A stretch of 6,795 bases of DNA, taken from assembly GCA_018400515.1 (NCBI GenBank), contig JAGYMR010000152.1, positions 1-6,795 on the forward strand, in the 5' to 3' direction. Position 1 is the first letter of the stretch, and the number at the start of each line of letters is the position of its first letter. Positions 1 through 6,620 of this stretch are shown here, piece after piece. The DNA is from Tangfeifania sp. GTDB lineage: Bacteria; Bacteroidota; Bacteroidia; Bacteroidales; Prolixibacteraceae. Under the pieces are notes generated by a model. That model was not told the DNA's origin, did no database searches, and worked only from the letters and a program-made list of their open reading frames with translations. The position numbers were made by a program, and so were the translations under genes.

Positions 1-175
1 TGCAACCCTTCCATGCGTCAAATATATAGATATCGTGTTTGAATGAAACGAGCATGATTTATAATCACAAAATATTATGAATAAAATAAATGCGAGTTCC
101 ATGGGCCTTGTAAACTAAAGATGCCATTAATTTATACTTGATTGAATTACAAATGTTTAATATTATTTTATTTTA
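1..175. other. AT-rich noncoding left end
   Basis: No open frame of useful length and no RNA gene is recognisable here. The stretch is markedly AT-rich compared with the following genes and probably holds the promoter region of the DUF2797 gene. Nothing in it resembles the repeats at the right end of the window. Confidence 0.6.
133..140 (+). promoter_or_regulatory. Possible -7 box for the DUF2797 gene
   Basis: TATACTTG matches the Bacteroidota -7 consensus TAnnTTTG at five of six fixed positions and lies 36 bases before the start codon. A CTTG at 107-110 could be the -33 element (consensus TTTG), but the 22-base spacer is slightly long. In such AT-rich DNA a match of this quality can arise by chance. 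Confidence 0.28.
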
Positions 176-979
176 ATGAAATATGAAGGAAACATCCTGA
201 AGATGCGGACGGAGCTGGAAACGCCGGTACGTTATTTTTTGCCTGTGGGAAGCACTGAAGTTTTCATGAATGAATTGATAGGGCAGAAGATTACCCTGCT
301 TTTCTCGGGCCGCATCAATTGCATTTCGTGTGGGAAACGGATTCAAAAATCGTTTCATCAGGGGTTTTGCTTCCAGTGTTTACAAACCGCTCCGGAAGCC
401 AGTGAATCGGTGGTGCGTCCCGAACTGTCGTTGTCGCATTTTGGTATTGCCCGGGATATGGAGTGGGCAGAAAAGCATGATCTTATCGCGCATGTTGTTT
501 ATCTTGCCTATACCAGTGATATTAAAGTGGGGGTAACACGGTACCATCAGATCCCGGTGCGCTGGATCGACCAGGGGGCCACACATGCCATTAAACTTGC
601 ACAGACACCGAACCGGCATATTGCCGGCGTAATGGAGGTTTTCCTTAAAAAAGATTTTACTGACCGGACCAACTGGATGGCGATGCTGAAAAGTCCGGGA
701 AACAAAAAAACAGACCTGGTGGAAGCGAAAAAACAGGTGATTCAAACCCTTCCTGCCGAACTAAAGAAATATATATCACGGGATGACCAGGTAACATCGA
801 TAGAATATCCGCTGAATGACCAGACTGCCAAAATAAAAAGCGCCGGATTTGACAAAACTCCTGAAATTAGTGGAGTCCTGAAGGGAATCAAGGGGCAGTA
901 CCTGATTTTTGAAAACGGCATGGTTTTGAATGTCCGCAAACATAACGGCTATTATATCCAGATGGAAAGCCCTGTTTAA
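176..979 (+). CDS. DUF2797 family protein with zinc-ribbon-like Cys pairs
   Basis: This 267-residue protein matches the DUF2797 family, whose function is not established. The start fits how I recall Bacteroidota members beginning (MKYxGN..KMRTEL), so the first ATG is used; there is no Shine-Dalgarno sequence, only an AT-rich leader. Two CxxC pairs (C49/C52 and C65/C68) form a probable zinc ribbon. The conserved block at about 109-170 contains KVGVTR (117-122), PVRWIDQGA (127-135), TPNR (144-147), ME (153-154) and DRTNW (163-167). The order Y109, KVGxT, R129, E154, N166 resembles the core of GIY-YIG nucleases, which is my inference and not a known assignment. No signal peptide or membrane segment is seen, so it should be cytoplasmic. 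From about 200 to the end there is a small beta-rich tail. It appears to be a single-gene unit followed by two hairpins. Family call fairly sure; function unknown. Confidence 0.88.
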   Translation: MKYEGNILKMRTELETPVRYFLPVGSTEVFMNELIGQKITLLFSGRINCISCGKRIQKSFHQGFCFQCLQTAPEASESVVRPELSLSHFGIARDMEWAEKHDLIAHVVYLAYTSDIKVGVTRYHQIPVRWIDQGATHAIKLAQTPNRHIAGVMEVFLKKDFTDRTNWMAMLKSPGNKKTDLVEAKKQVIQTLPAELKKYISRDDQVTSIEYPLNDQTAKIKSAGFDKTPEISGVLKGIKGQYLIFENGMVLNVRKHNGYYIQMESPV

Positions 980-984
980 ACTGA

Positions 985-1006
985 TCCGGGAATTCGGATT
1001 TCCGGA
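985..1006 (+). other. Strong hairpin after the DUF2797 gene
   Basis: TCCGGGAAT (985-993) pairs with ATTTCCGGA (998-1006) through nine pairs, one of them G-T, closing a TCGG tetraloop. It begins six bases after the stop codon. No T run follows it, so it is not a classical terminator by itself. It could protect the 3' end of the mRNA or act with the next inverted repeat. Confidence 0.55.
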
Positions 1007-1017
1007 ACCCCCCAATG

Positions 1018-1066
1018 GGTTCCTGCATTAAATCATTGAGGAATTCCGCAGGAACCTGACTTTTTT
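1018..1066 (+). terminator. Probable intrinsic terminator of the DUF2797 gene
   Basis: GGTTCCTGC (1018-1026) is perfectly complementary to GCAGGAACC (1048-1056). Four bases later comes a run of six T (1061-1066). The nine-pair GC-containing stem followed by T's fits rho-independent termination on the + strand. The 21-base loop is larger than usual, which lowers confidence. Confidence 0.6.
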
Positions 1067-1091
1067 CTTATATTAAAAACGTAAAATTTTC

Positions 1092-1099
1092 TTATTTTG
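1092..1099 (+). promoter_or_regulatory. Possible -7 box for ilvE
   Basis: TTATTTTG followed by C fits the Bacteroidota -7 motif TAnnTTTG with one mismatch, and lies 53 bases before the ilvE start. No clear TTTG is present at the expected -33 position; that stretch is the T-rich end of the preceding terminator. The call is tentative. Confidence 0.33.
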
Positions 1100-1152
1100 C
1101 TCCCGGCGATTTGAGATAAGCCATTTTCAAGAACCAAATTAATTTTATCGAG

Positions 1153-2166
1153 ATGGAGCATGTTGACTGGAAAAACATAGGATTTGGGTACCGCGATACC
1201 GATTATAATATTCGTTGCTATTACCGGAACGGGGAGTGGGGGCCCCTTGAAGTCAGTTCTTCCACCACCATCCAGTTGCACATGGCGGCCACATCGCTCC
1301 ATTACGGGCAGGAAGCCTTTGAGGGATTAAAAGCCTTCAGGGGCAAGGACGGAAAAATCCGTGTTTTCCGGATGGATGAAAATGCCAAACGACTTCAGCA
1401 TTCATGCGACGGGATCTTAATGCCCCGGCTGCCGGAGGAAAAATTCATGGAAGCAGTGCGGATGGCTGTGAAGAAGAATGAGCGTTTTGTTCCGCCGTTT
1501 GGAAGTGATGCCGCATTATACATCCGCCCCCTCCTGATCGGAACCGCTCCCGAAATTGGTGTAAAACCATCATCGGAGTACCTTTTCATTGTGTTTGTTA
1601 TGCCCGTCGGCTCTTATTTTCCGGAAGGATTTAAACCGACCGATCTGGTCATTATGCGCGCCTACGACCGGGCAGCTCCCCAGGGTACGGGGAAATACAA
1701 AGTGGGGGGGAATTATGCCGCCAGCATGGGAGCCGGGAAACTGGCCAAGAAGCAGGGATTTTCTGCCGTTTTGTACCTCGATTCCCGGGAAAAGAAATAC
1801 CTCGATGAGTGTGGCCCAGCCAATTTCTTCGGTATAAAGAACAACACCTATGTTACGCCTCAATCTGATTCCATTTTGCCCTCCATTACCAATAAAAGCC
1901 TGATGGTGCTGGCGGAGGAGATGGGGTTGAAAGTGGAACAGCGGAAAGTGCCTTATGAGGAGCTGGCTGAATTTGAAGAGGTGGGAGCCTGCGGTACAGC
2001 AGCCGTTATTTCACCCATCAGGGGAGTTTATGACGCCGATAAGGATCGATGGTTCCGGTACGGTGATGAACCCGGGAAATGGTGTACCCGGCTTTATGAC
2101 CGGCTCCGGGCGATTCAGGACGGGCTTGTTCCAGATAAATATGGTTGGGTCAAAATCGTGGAGTGA
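1153..2166 (+). CDS. ilvE: Branched-chain amino acid aminotransferase (class II BCAT)
   Basis: This is a PLP-dependent fold-type IV aminotransferase. It transfers the amino group between glutamate and the keto acids of leucine, isoleucine and valine, the last step of their synthesis and the first of their breakdown, in the cytoplasm. Residues seen: HYGQEAFEGLKAF (50-62), R80 as likely phosphate contact, and K183 in KYKVGGNY (181-188), the Schiff-base lysine. E219 lies in the LDECGPANFFGI block (218-228), and two further conserved stretches are ILPSITNKSL (241-250) and GTAAVISPI (281-289). The length of 337 is close to the Bacteroidota BCAT type. The ATG is preceded by an AT-rich leader and the protein begins with the MExxDW...GF pattern typical of this group, supporting the start. 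The gene stands alone, with no other ilv or leu genes beside it. All expected catalytic residues are present. D-amino acid aminotransferase or ADC lyase is unlikely given the class II motifs. Confidence 0.97.
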   Translation: MEHVDWKNIGFGYRDTDYNIRCYYRNGEWGPLEVSSSTTIQLHMAATSLHYGQEAFEGLKAFRGKDGKIRVFRMDENAKRLQHSCDGILMPRLPEEKFMEAVRMAVKKNERFVPPFGSDAALYIRPLLIGTAPEIGVKPSSEYLFIVFVMPVGSYFPEGFKPTDLVIMRAYDRAAPQGTGKYKVGGNYAASMGAGKLAKKQGFSAVLYLDSREKKYLDECGPANFFGIKNNTYVTPQSDSILPSITNKSLMVLAEEMGLKVEQRKVPYEELAEFEEVGACGTAAVISPIRGVYDADKDRWFRYGDEPGKWCTRLYDRLRAIQDGLVPDKYGWVKIVE

Positions 2167-2346
2167 AAGGGGCCGGGGGCGCCACTTCCCGATGACCGGA
2201 TGATCCACCAATGCCTTTCTCACGGGGTTTCCCGGAAAAGCTGCAGAATTCTGAAAAAATAACCGGAACGGAGTTTTTTTTTATTTTCCCCTGTAACTTT
2301 TAATCCCCTTCCCACGTCTTTTAAAAAAACAATTAAATTACAGAAA

Positions 2347-3159
2347 ATGAAACGATTTGTTGCCCTGATTCTGTGCAGTGTTCTTTTTTTTCCGCTTTTT
2401 GCCCAGAAAGACACTACCCGTATACGTATCGGCCGGGGGGCATTAGTTGTGATTGAAGACGGAAACGGCTCTTCCATTAAGATTGACAAAGAGGACCGGG
2501 AGCAAAGATGGGCCGGTCGTTTTAATGCACACTGGGCAGGCCTGGAACTTGGGATGAATTATTACCACCAAACCGATTATTCGCTTTATGACCGATTGAA
2601 TACCGTAGTTCCCCCCGATTTTATGGAGTTGAACAACGGAAAATCGATTACGGTCAACCTTAACCTGGCCGAATTTGCTTTTAAAAATGAAGCCCGCAAT
2701 TTTGGTTTGGTTACCGGGCTCGGGATTAGCTTTATGGATTTTCGTTTTGATCAGCCCTACACAATCAGGAAAGCGGAAGATAGCCGGATTGTTTTACCGG
2801 AAGACCTGAGCGATCTGGAGGATTTTAAAAAATCAAAGCTGCATATTAGCTACCTGACTGCCCCATTAATGCTGGAGGTAAAAACCCCGCTGCGCATGAA
2901 GCATTCGAACCTTTACGTTGCTGCCGGTGTGATCGGGGGGCTTAACATTGGGGCCCATACCAAATATAAATTTGAAGATGGCAAACGGAAGGGGAATGGC
3001 AATTTTTACCTCAACTCTTTTAAATACGACCTGACCGGGCGTCTTGGGTTTGGTGATTTTTGTGTGTTTCTCAATTACGGCATGGTGCCCCTGTTCAAAG
3101 AGGGGCGGGGACCGGAGCTGTTTCCCTTAACGATTGGTTTTTCATTTCCTAACATTTAG
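2347..3159 (+). CDS. Outer membrane beta-barrel protein, PorT-like family
   Basis: This 270-residue protein starts with a clear signal peptide: MKR, a hydrophobic core at 4-18, and likely cleavage after LFA at 19, leaving a mature N-terminal Gln. An approximately 35-residue periplasmic segment is rich in charged residues (KDTTRIRIGR, 21-30). From about W55 alternating beta strands follow, starting with WAGLELGMNYY (63-73). Later strands include NFGLVTGLGISF (118-129), HISYLTAPLMLEV (166-178), NLYVAAGVIGGLNIGAHTKY (188-207) and the closing LTIGFSF (261-267). This arrangement matches the Bacteroidota outer membrane barrel family (OMP_b-brl type, often annotated as PorT family protein). The role of this subgroup is unknown; it is not necessarily the type IX secretion factor PorT. 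The first ATG fits the signal peptide. It stands alone between 180-base and 132-base gaps, and a hairpin follows it. Barrel call good; specific function not assignable. Confidence 0.85.
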   Translation: MKRFVALILCSVLFFPLFAQKDTTRIRIGRGALVVIEDGNGSSIKIDKEDREQRWAGRFNAHWAGLELGMNYYHQTDYSLYDRLNTVVPPDFMELNNGKSITVNLNLAEFAFKNEARNFGLVTGLGISFMDFRFDQPYTIRKAEDSRIVLPEDLSDLEDFKKSKLHISYLTAPLMLEVKTPLRMKHSNLYVAAGVIGGLNIGAHTKYKFEDGKRKGNGNFYLNSFKYDLTGRLGFGDFCVFLNYGMVPLFKEGRGPELFPLTIGFSFPNI

Positions 3160-3183
3160 AATGTTTTTTCGGCCAGGGGGCTT

Positions 3184-3206
3184 GCCGGTTAAAGAGACCG
3201 GCCTTT
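3184..3206 (+). terminator. Candidate hairpin terminator after the barrel gene
   Basis: GCCGGT (3184-3189) pairs perfectly with ACCGGC (3197-3202), with an additional T-G pair and a five-base loop, 24 bases after the stop codon. Only CTTT follows directly, and the longer T5 run does not begin until 3221. The stem is strong but the T tract is poor, so this may be a weak terminator or an mRNA-end structure. Confidence 0.42.
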
Positions 3207-3262
3207 CGGAGCGGGAATGCTTTTTGTGTTTTTAAAAAAATGCTCGTTTTAACCGAAAAAAA

Positions 3263-3279
3263 GGAGTAAATTTTACCCC
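3263..3279. promoter_or_regulatory. Imperfect 17-base palindrome before the methyltransferase gene
   Basis: GTAAA-T-TTTAC (3266-3276) is a perfect dyad. It extends to GG/CC on both sides (3263-3264 and 3278-3279) with one A/C mismatch. It lies 13 bases before the ATG at 3292. Its symmetry and place suit a binding site for a dimeric repressor, though chance is possible and no regulator gene is nearby. Confidence 0.25.
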
Positions 3280-3291
3280 CAAAAAGCAGCG

Positions 3292-3894
3292 ATGACTTTT
3301 GTGCGTATTTTTCCCCTGGCCAGTTTTTTTCTTTTTTGTTTTATCCTTACCGGGCGGATTCTCTACCTCCGCAGAAAAGGGGTGCGGCTCAGCCCGGGGC
3401 CGGGGAAAAAGCCGTGGTTTGTGCTGGCGGCCTATCCTGTTTTTAGCGTGCTTTTTTTGATCTGGCTGGCTGAATTGGTGCTGTTGGCATTTCAGATGCA
3501 GGGAATCCTTCTTCCCGCCTGGGGTACCGGAAAGTTGACGGATCTGCTATTTTTGGAGATTCTTGGGATAGCCCTGGTTCTTGTTTCTCTGGTCCTGTTA
3601 TTGCTTACCCTGCTGCATTTTAAATGGTCCCTGCGGTTTGGTCTTGATCGCCTCAACCAGGGGAAACTCATCACAACCGGTGTTTTTTCGCTATCAAGAA
3701 ATCCGTTTTTTCTTTCTGTGAATCTTTATTTTTTGGGGCTGGCCCTTCTGCATACCAGTCTTCTTTTCATTACAATGGCTTTTTTAACGCTTGGAAGTGT
3801 GCATTTTTTCATTTTGAAGGAAGAGCGGTTCCTTCATGATTATTATGGCGAAGAATACCGGAATTACATTGAAAAAGTGGGCAGGTATTTTTGA
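3292..3894 (+). CDS. Integral membrane methyltransferase, ICMT/PEMT-like
   Basis: This 200-residue hydrophobic protein has about five membrane segments, near residues 5-24, 43-68, 84-108 and a pair at 139-175. The conserved C-terminal half shows the isoprenylcysteine carboxyl methyltransferase / phospholipid methyltransferase pattern. GKLITTGVFSLSRNPFF (124-140) corresponds to the G.y...RHPmY block, with N137 where His is usual. KEE (176-178) and YGEEYRNYIEKVGRYF (185-200) correspond to the E-E-x-x-L...Y...Y...R end that closes the SAM pocket. The likely reaction is SAM-dependent methylation of a lipid-linked or membrane substrate. Bacteria lack the prenylated CAAX proteins of eukaryotic ICMT, so the real substrate is unknown. 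No Shine-Dalgarno sequence is well placed: AGGAG at 3262-3266 is about 25 bases upstream, too far. In-frame codons just upstream offer no other ATG. It is a single gene convergent with the tolC-type gene. Confidence 0.82.
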   Translation: MTFVRIFPLASFFLFCFILTGRILYLRRKGVRLSPGPGKKPWFVLAAYPVFSVLFLIWLAELVLLAFQMQGILLPAWGTGKLTDLLFLEILGIALVLVSLVLLLLTLLHFKWSLRFGLDRLNQGKLITTGVFSLSRNPFFLSVNLYFLGLALLHTSLLFITMAFLTLGSVHFFILKEERFLHDYYGEEYRNYIEKVGRYF

Positions 3895-3947
3895 GAGAAG
3901 GTGTAACCGGCCCCTTCCAACATCAGCGGAATTCTACAACTCCATTT

Positions 3948-3987
3948 GCCCTTAAAATGAACGGGGGCACAGGAGAAGGGCGTTTTT
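3948..3987 (+). terminator. Candidate terminator at the convergent junction
   Basis: GCCCTT (3948-3953) pairs with AAGGGC (3976-3981), followed after one G by five T's (3983-3987). The T run overlaps the stop codon of the opposing TolC-type gene. It would end + strand transcription from the methyltransferase gene 54 bases after its stop. The loop of 22 bases is large. In the - direction the same stem is followed by AAATGG, not T's, so it should work poorly as a terminator for the TolC-type gene. Confidence 0.42.
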
Positions 3988-5323
3988 ATAATTCAATAGG
4001 CACACCGTTATAGAAATCGAGAATTTTTGTCCGGAATATGTATTCATATTTGGCCTGCAGGAGTTCTGACCGGGCCGTTGAAAGGTTGTTTTTGCTTTGG
4101 TTGTACTCCACCGAGTTGACCATCCCCAGGCTGAATTTTTCTTCTGTATAGCGGAATGCTTCGCGGGACGACTCCACCGCTTTCTTGCTGGAGACAAACC
4201 GGTTAAAAGCAGCCAGTGCATTGGTGTAGGCCTGTTCAATCTCTTTCCGGAGCAGGTTCCTGGCGGTTTGAAGCTGGTACTTTAAATCGGTCATCTGGAG
4301 TTTGGCATTGGAAATATTGTTTTTTACCTGAAATTTATTAAAAAGGGGAATGTTCAGCGAAAAGCCCAGAGAGTAGCGTTGGTTGTTTTTTAACTGGTCG
4401 CCGAATGGAATCTCTTCGCCCGACATGTCGGTGTACTTATTGTTATAAAGATTATAATAGTTGGCCCCGAAATTCAGGCTGGGGTATCGTGAGCCCCGGG
4501 CAATTTCAACCTGTTCCCGGGCACTTTCCAGGCGCAGTTGAGCTGCTTTAATTTCCGGACGCATGCCGAGGGCATTTTTGTAGATTTCATACGACTGGCT
4601 CATGGTTGCATTGGCTCTGATTTCGGGCAATGTGGGTTGCTTGATTTTGAAACTTTTTTCGGCCGGAAGTTCTAGAAACTGGTACAAATTCAAATAAGCC
4701 AGCTGGACTTTGTTTTGATGGTTGACAAGCTGCAACTCCTCCCGGGCCAGTTGTGCTTCAATTTCGAGTAAAGCACCCCGGGCCAGGCTTCCTGCCTGAA
4801 TCAGCTGTTCCGTTCGTTCTATTTGTTGTTTGGTGACATCGATCTGTCCCCGGGAAATTTCCTCGAGTGCTTCAGCGAACAGAATTTCGAGGTAGGAGGC
4901 TGTGATGTTCAGAATGATGTCGTCTTTTGTTTTTTCCAGATCCTGCAGGGCGGCTTGCAAGTCGAGTTCGTGTTGCTCAATGGCATTTTTTTGCGTAAAC
5001 CCGTTCCATAAAGTAACCTCGGAGGCAAGGTAGGCATCCACCTGCGAAGAGTTGACATTTTGATAGGTATTTTCATAGGTTAATGAACGTCCGAAATTGA
5101 AATTTCTGGAGAGCCCTCCGTTGAGGTTGGGAAGCCGGTCCGACCTGGCCTGGCTCACCAGGTTCCGGTTGTAGCGGGCATTAAGCTTCTGCTGTTTGAT
5201 ACGGATATTGTTTTCAAGGGCATAGTTGATGCACTCCTGAAGGGACCACTCCTGCTGGGCCCGTGAAAAAAACGCGGAACAAAAAATGAAGGCCGGAATT
5301 AAGAGTAAGGTTATTCTGTTCAT
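3986..5323 (-). CDS. TolC-family outer membrane efflux channel protein
   Basis: This 445-residue protein carries a signal peptide (hydrophobic 4-19, likely cleavage after SRA at 22). Two outer-membrane-efflux repeats follow, about 27-215 and 240-440. Features seen: WSLQECINYALENN (26-39), a hallmark start of the family. The first barrel-type strands are at about 64-110 with TLWNGF (104-109), and long helices run at 113-215. The second repeat opens near RPEIKAAQLRLESAREQ (255-271). It continues with SRYPSLNFGANYYN (278-291), GFSLNIPLFNK (320-330) and helices at 333-435 including FSLGMVNSVEYNQSKNNL (397-414). Three copies would form a trimeric outer membrane and periplasmic tunnel. It lies 55 bases downstream of the adaptor gene on the same strand and is probably co-transcribed. 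Together they suggest a tripartite exporter, but the pump is not adjacent. The start is the only ATG giving a full signal peptide. Substrate cannot be inferred. Confidence 0.95.
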   Translation of the reverse strand: MNRITLLLIPAFIFCSAFFSRAQQEWSLQECINYALENNIRIKQQKLNARYNRNLVSQARSDRLPNLNGGLSRNFNFGRSLTYENTYQNVNSSQVDAYLASEVTLWNGFTQKNAIEQHELDLQAALQDLEKTKDDIILNITASYLEILFAEALEEISRGQIDVTKQQIERTEQLIQAGSLARGALLEIEAQLAREELQLVNHQNKVQLAYLNLYQFLELPAEKSFKIKQPTLPEIRANATMSQSYEIYKNALGMRPEIKAAQLRLESAREQVEIARGSRYPSLNFGANYYNLYNNKYTDMSGEEIPFGDQLKNNQRYSLGFSLNIPLFNKFQVKNNISNAKLQMTDLKYQLQTARNLLRKEIEQAYTNALAAFNRFVSSKKAVESSREAFRYTEEKFSLGMVNSVEYNQSKNNLSTARSELLQAKYEYIFRTKILDFYNGVPIEL

Positions 5324-5378
5324 TTTTCTGGGATTTTATTTGTGGCTAATTTAACGAAACCAAATCATTCGGCAACCA

Positions 5379-6500
5379 TTATCCTTCCCCGGTTCCCTGG
5401 GTGTTTAAACGTGCGAGGTCACTCTTTTCCCCTTTTATTTTGTCCGTGGGTGACAATCCCCGGGTGATTTCAATGTTTATTCCGTCAGAGATTCCCGTTT
5501 TGACATACCGTTTTTCAAACTGCTGTTCCACTGTTGTCTGAACTTCCACGAACGAGGAGTCGTTTTCAAATTGCAGGAGTCCTTCGGGGATGACCAGTAC
5601 ATCTTCTTTTTTTTCCAGCACAATGTTGGCATTGGCACTGTATCCCGAACGGATGAATTGTCCTTTTTTGAGTTGTACGCGGGCTTTTATTTCAAATTGA
5701 ATGGCTCCGTTCTCTTCAACCCCTTTGGGAGAGATGTACTCCAGGACGGCATTGAATTTTTCTTTCTCAATGGCACCAATTTCCAGTTCAATGGGCATTC
5801 CTTCCCGGATTTTTCCCACCTCGGTTTCATCCACTTGGCCTTCAAAGATCATATCGTTCATATTGGCAACGGTTGCGATGGTGGTTCCGTCGTTGAAGGT
5901 GTTGGATTGTATTACCGAATTTCCCTTTTCCACGGGGACAGCCAGGACCATACCATTAATGGTTGAGCGGACCAGGGTATTCGTGGTCTCTTTTGCCTTT
6001 TGGGTAACCCCGTTTTTTACCAGCTGGAGGTTGTTTTCGGCCGCATTTAGTTCTTCCCGGGCCGAATCGTAGGTGTATTTGGCATCTCTGAGGGATTCCC
6101 GGGAGATGACGTTTTTTTCGAACAGCTTTTTTTGCCGGCTGTAATCCGTTTCTGCATCCTCGAAATTAATCCTGGCCCTGTTCAGCCGTGTCTCTGCTGC
6201 ATTCAGGGTGACCATGTCGGGAATTATCTTGATTCGGGCCACCTTTTGGTTTTTTTCAATCCGTTGACCAGGGGTGACAAAAAGGGTATCAATGATCCCC
6301 GAGACGCGGGGTTTTATTTCCACTTCAAAACGGGGAACAACGGAGCCGGTGGCCACTGTTTTCATCACCACATCGCTGATATAAGGCTGATGGGTTTCGT
6401 ATACATCCGGCCGCTTTTTCGATTTGTTGTAAAGGAAAAACAGGGTTCCTGCAAAGATTACTGCCAGTAAGAGCATTCCGATTATTTTTAATCCTTTCAT
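5379..6500 (-). CDS. Periplasmic adaptor (membrane fusion) protein, HlyD/MacA-like
   Basis: This 373-residue adaptor has an uncleaved-looking N-terminal membrane anchor (5-23, no lipobox Cys). The first lipoyl half is at about 60-92 (EIKPRVSGIIDTLFVTPGQR, 60-79). An alpha-helical hairpin spans about 97-163, rich in E/K/R/A heptads, and the second lipoyl half is at 178-211 (STINGMVLAVPVEKGNSV, 179-196). A beta-barrel domain follows at about 217-295 and a membrane-proximal domain at 300-350. Such proteins connect an inner-membrane pump to a TolC channel. The anchor without lipidation and the DMIFEGQVDETEVGKI block (216-231) resemble Bacteroidota MacA-like adaptors that usually serve MacB/FtsX-type ABC transporters, though automatic annotation often names them RND adaptors. 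An in-frame stop (TAA, 6516-6518) six codons upstream bounds the start, so ATG at 6500 is well supported. It is the first gene of a two-gene unit with the TolC-type channel. Confidence 0.94.
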   Translation of the reverse strand: MKGLKIIGMLLLAVIFAGTLFFLYNKSKKRPDVYETHQPYISDVVMKTVATGSVVPRFEVEIKPRVSGIIDTLFVTPGQRIEKNQKVARIKIIPDMVTLNAAETRLNRARINFEDAETDYSRQKKLFEKNVISRESLRDAKYTYDSAREELNAAENNLQLVKNGVTQKAKETTNTLVRSTINGMVLAVPVEKGNSVIQSNTFNDGTTIATVANMNDMIFEGQVDETEVGKIREGMPIELEIGAIEKEKFNAVLEYISPKGVEENGAIQFEIKARVQLKKGQFIRSGYSANANIVLEKKEDVLVIPEGLLQFENDSSFVEVQTTVEQQFEKRYVKTGISDGINIEITRGLSPTDKIKGEKSDLARLNTQGTGEG

Positions 6501-6620
6501 GTGAATATAATTTACTTAAATATTTAATAATTAGCTATTTAAAAAACCTCTATCTAAAGGGGGTTTACCCTTTACACCCTACTAACTTTCTTCCTCCATT
6601 CTTTTTAGGCATTTTTTTAT
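6501..6620. other. Noncoding leader region before the adaptor gene
   Basis: Together with the repeats that follow, this makes up a 295-base stretch with no convincing gene. The first 46 bases are strongly AT-rich, as is usual before Bacteroidota start codons, followed by the leader hairpins and a T-rich stretch. No good -7/-33 pair is seen on the - strand between 6501 and 6620. Confidence 0.55.
6541..6574 (-). promoter_or_regulatory. Leader hairpins upstream of the adaptor gene
   Basis: Read on the - strand, TAAAGGG (6574-6568) pairs with CCCTTTA (6561-6555) around a six-base loop. AAACC (6566-6562), which is in that loop, can instead pair with GGTTT (6548-6544), which is followed by further T's to 6541. 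The two folds exclude each other. This could be an attenuator-like leader about 40-75 bases before the start codon, or only a short terminator-like end of an upstream transcript. The stems are short, so confidence is low. Confidence 0.3.

Noticed and set aside
380..745. Long open frame on the - strand opposite the DUF2797 gene; similar frames opposite ilvE, the adaptor and the TolC-type gene.
   Set aside because: They overlap genes with clear family motifs, have no recognisable domains and show the composition expected of antisense frames.
1703..1710. Run of seven G's in ilvE at the catalytic lysine motif, as a possible slippage (phase-variation) site.
   Set aside because: The codons GTG GGG GGG simply encode the conserved VGG of this motif, and a metabolic aminotransferase is not a usual phase-variable gene.
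2232..2282. Terminator after ilvE, from CCGG/CCGG arms (2232-2235, 2263-2266) ahead of nine T's (2274-2282).
   Set aside because: The stem has only four pairs and a 27-base loop, and seven bases separate it from the T's. The T run alone is not enough.
2294..2301. TAACTTTT as a -7 box for the barrel gene.
   Set aside because: The final G of TAnnTTTG is missing, and no TTTG lies at the -33 distance; such matches are common in T-rich leaders.
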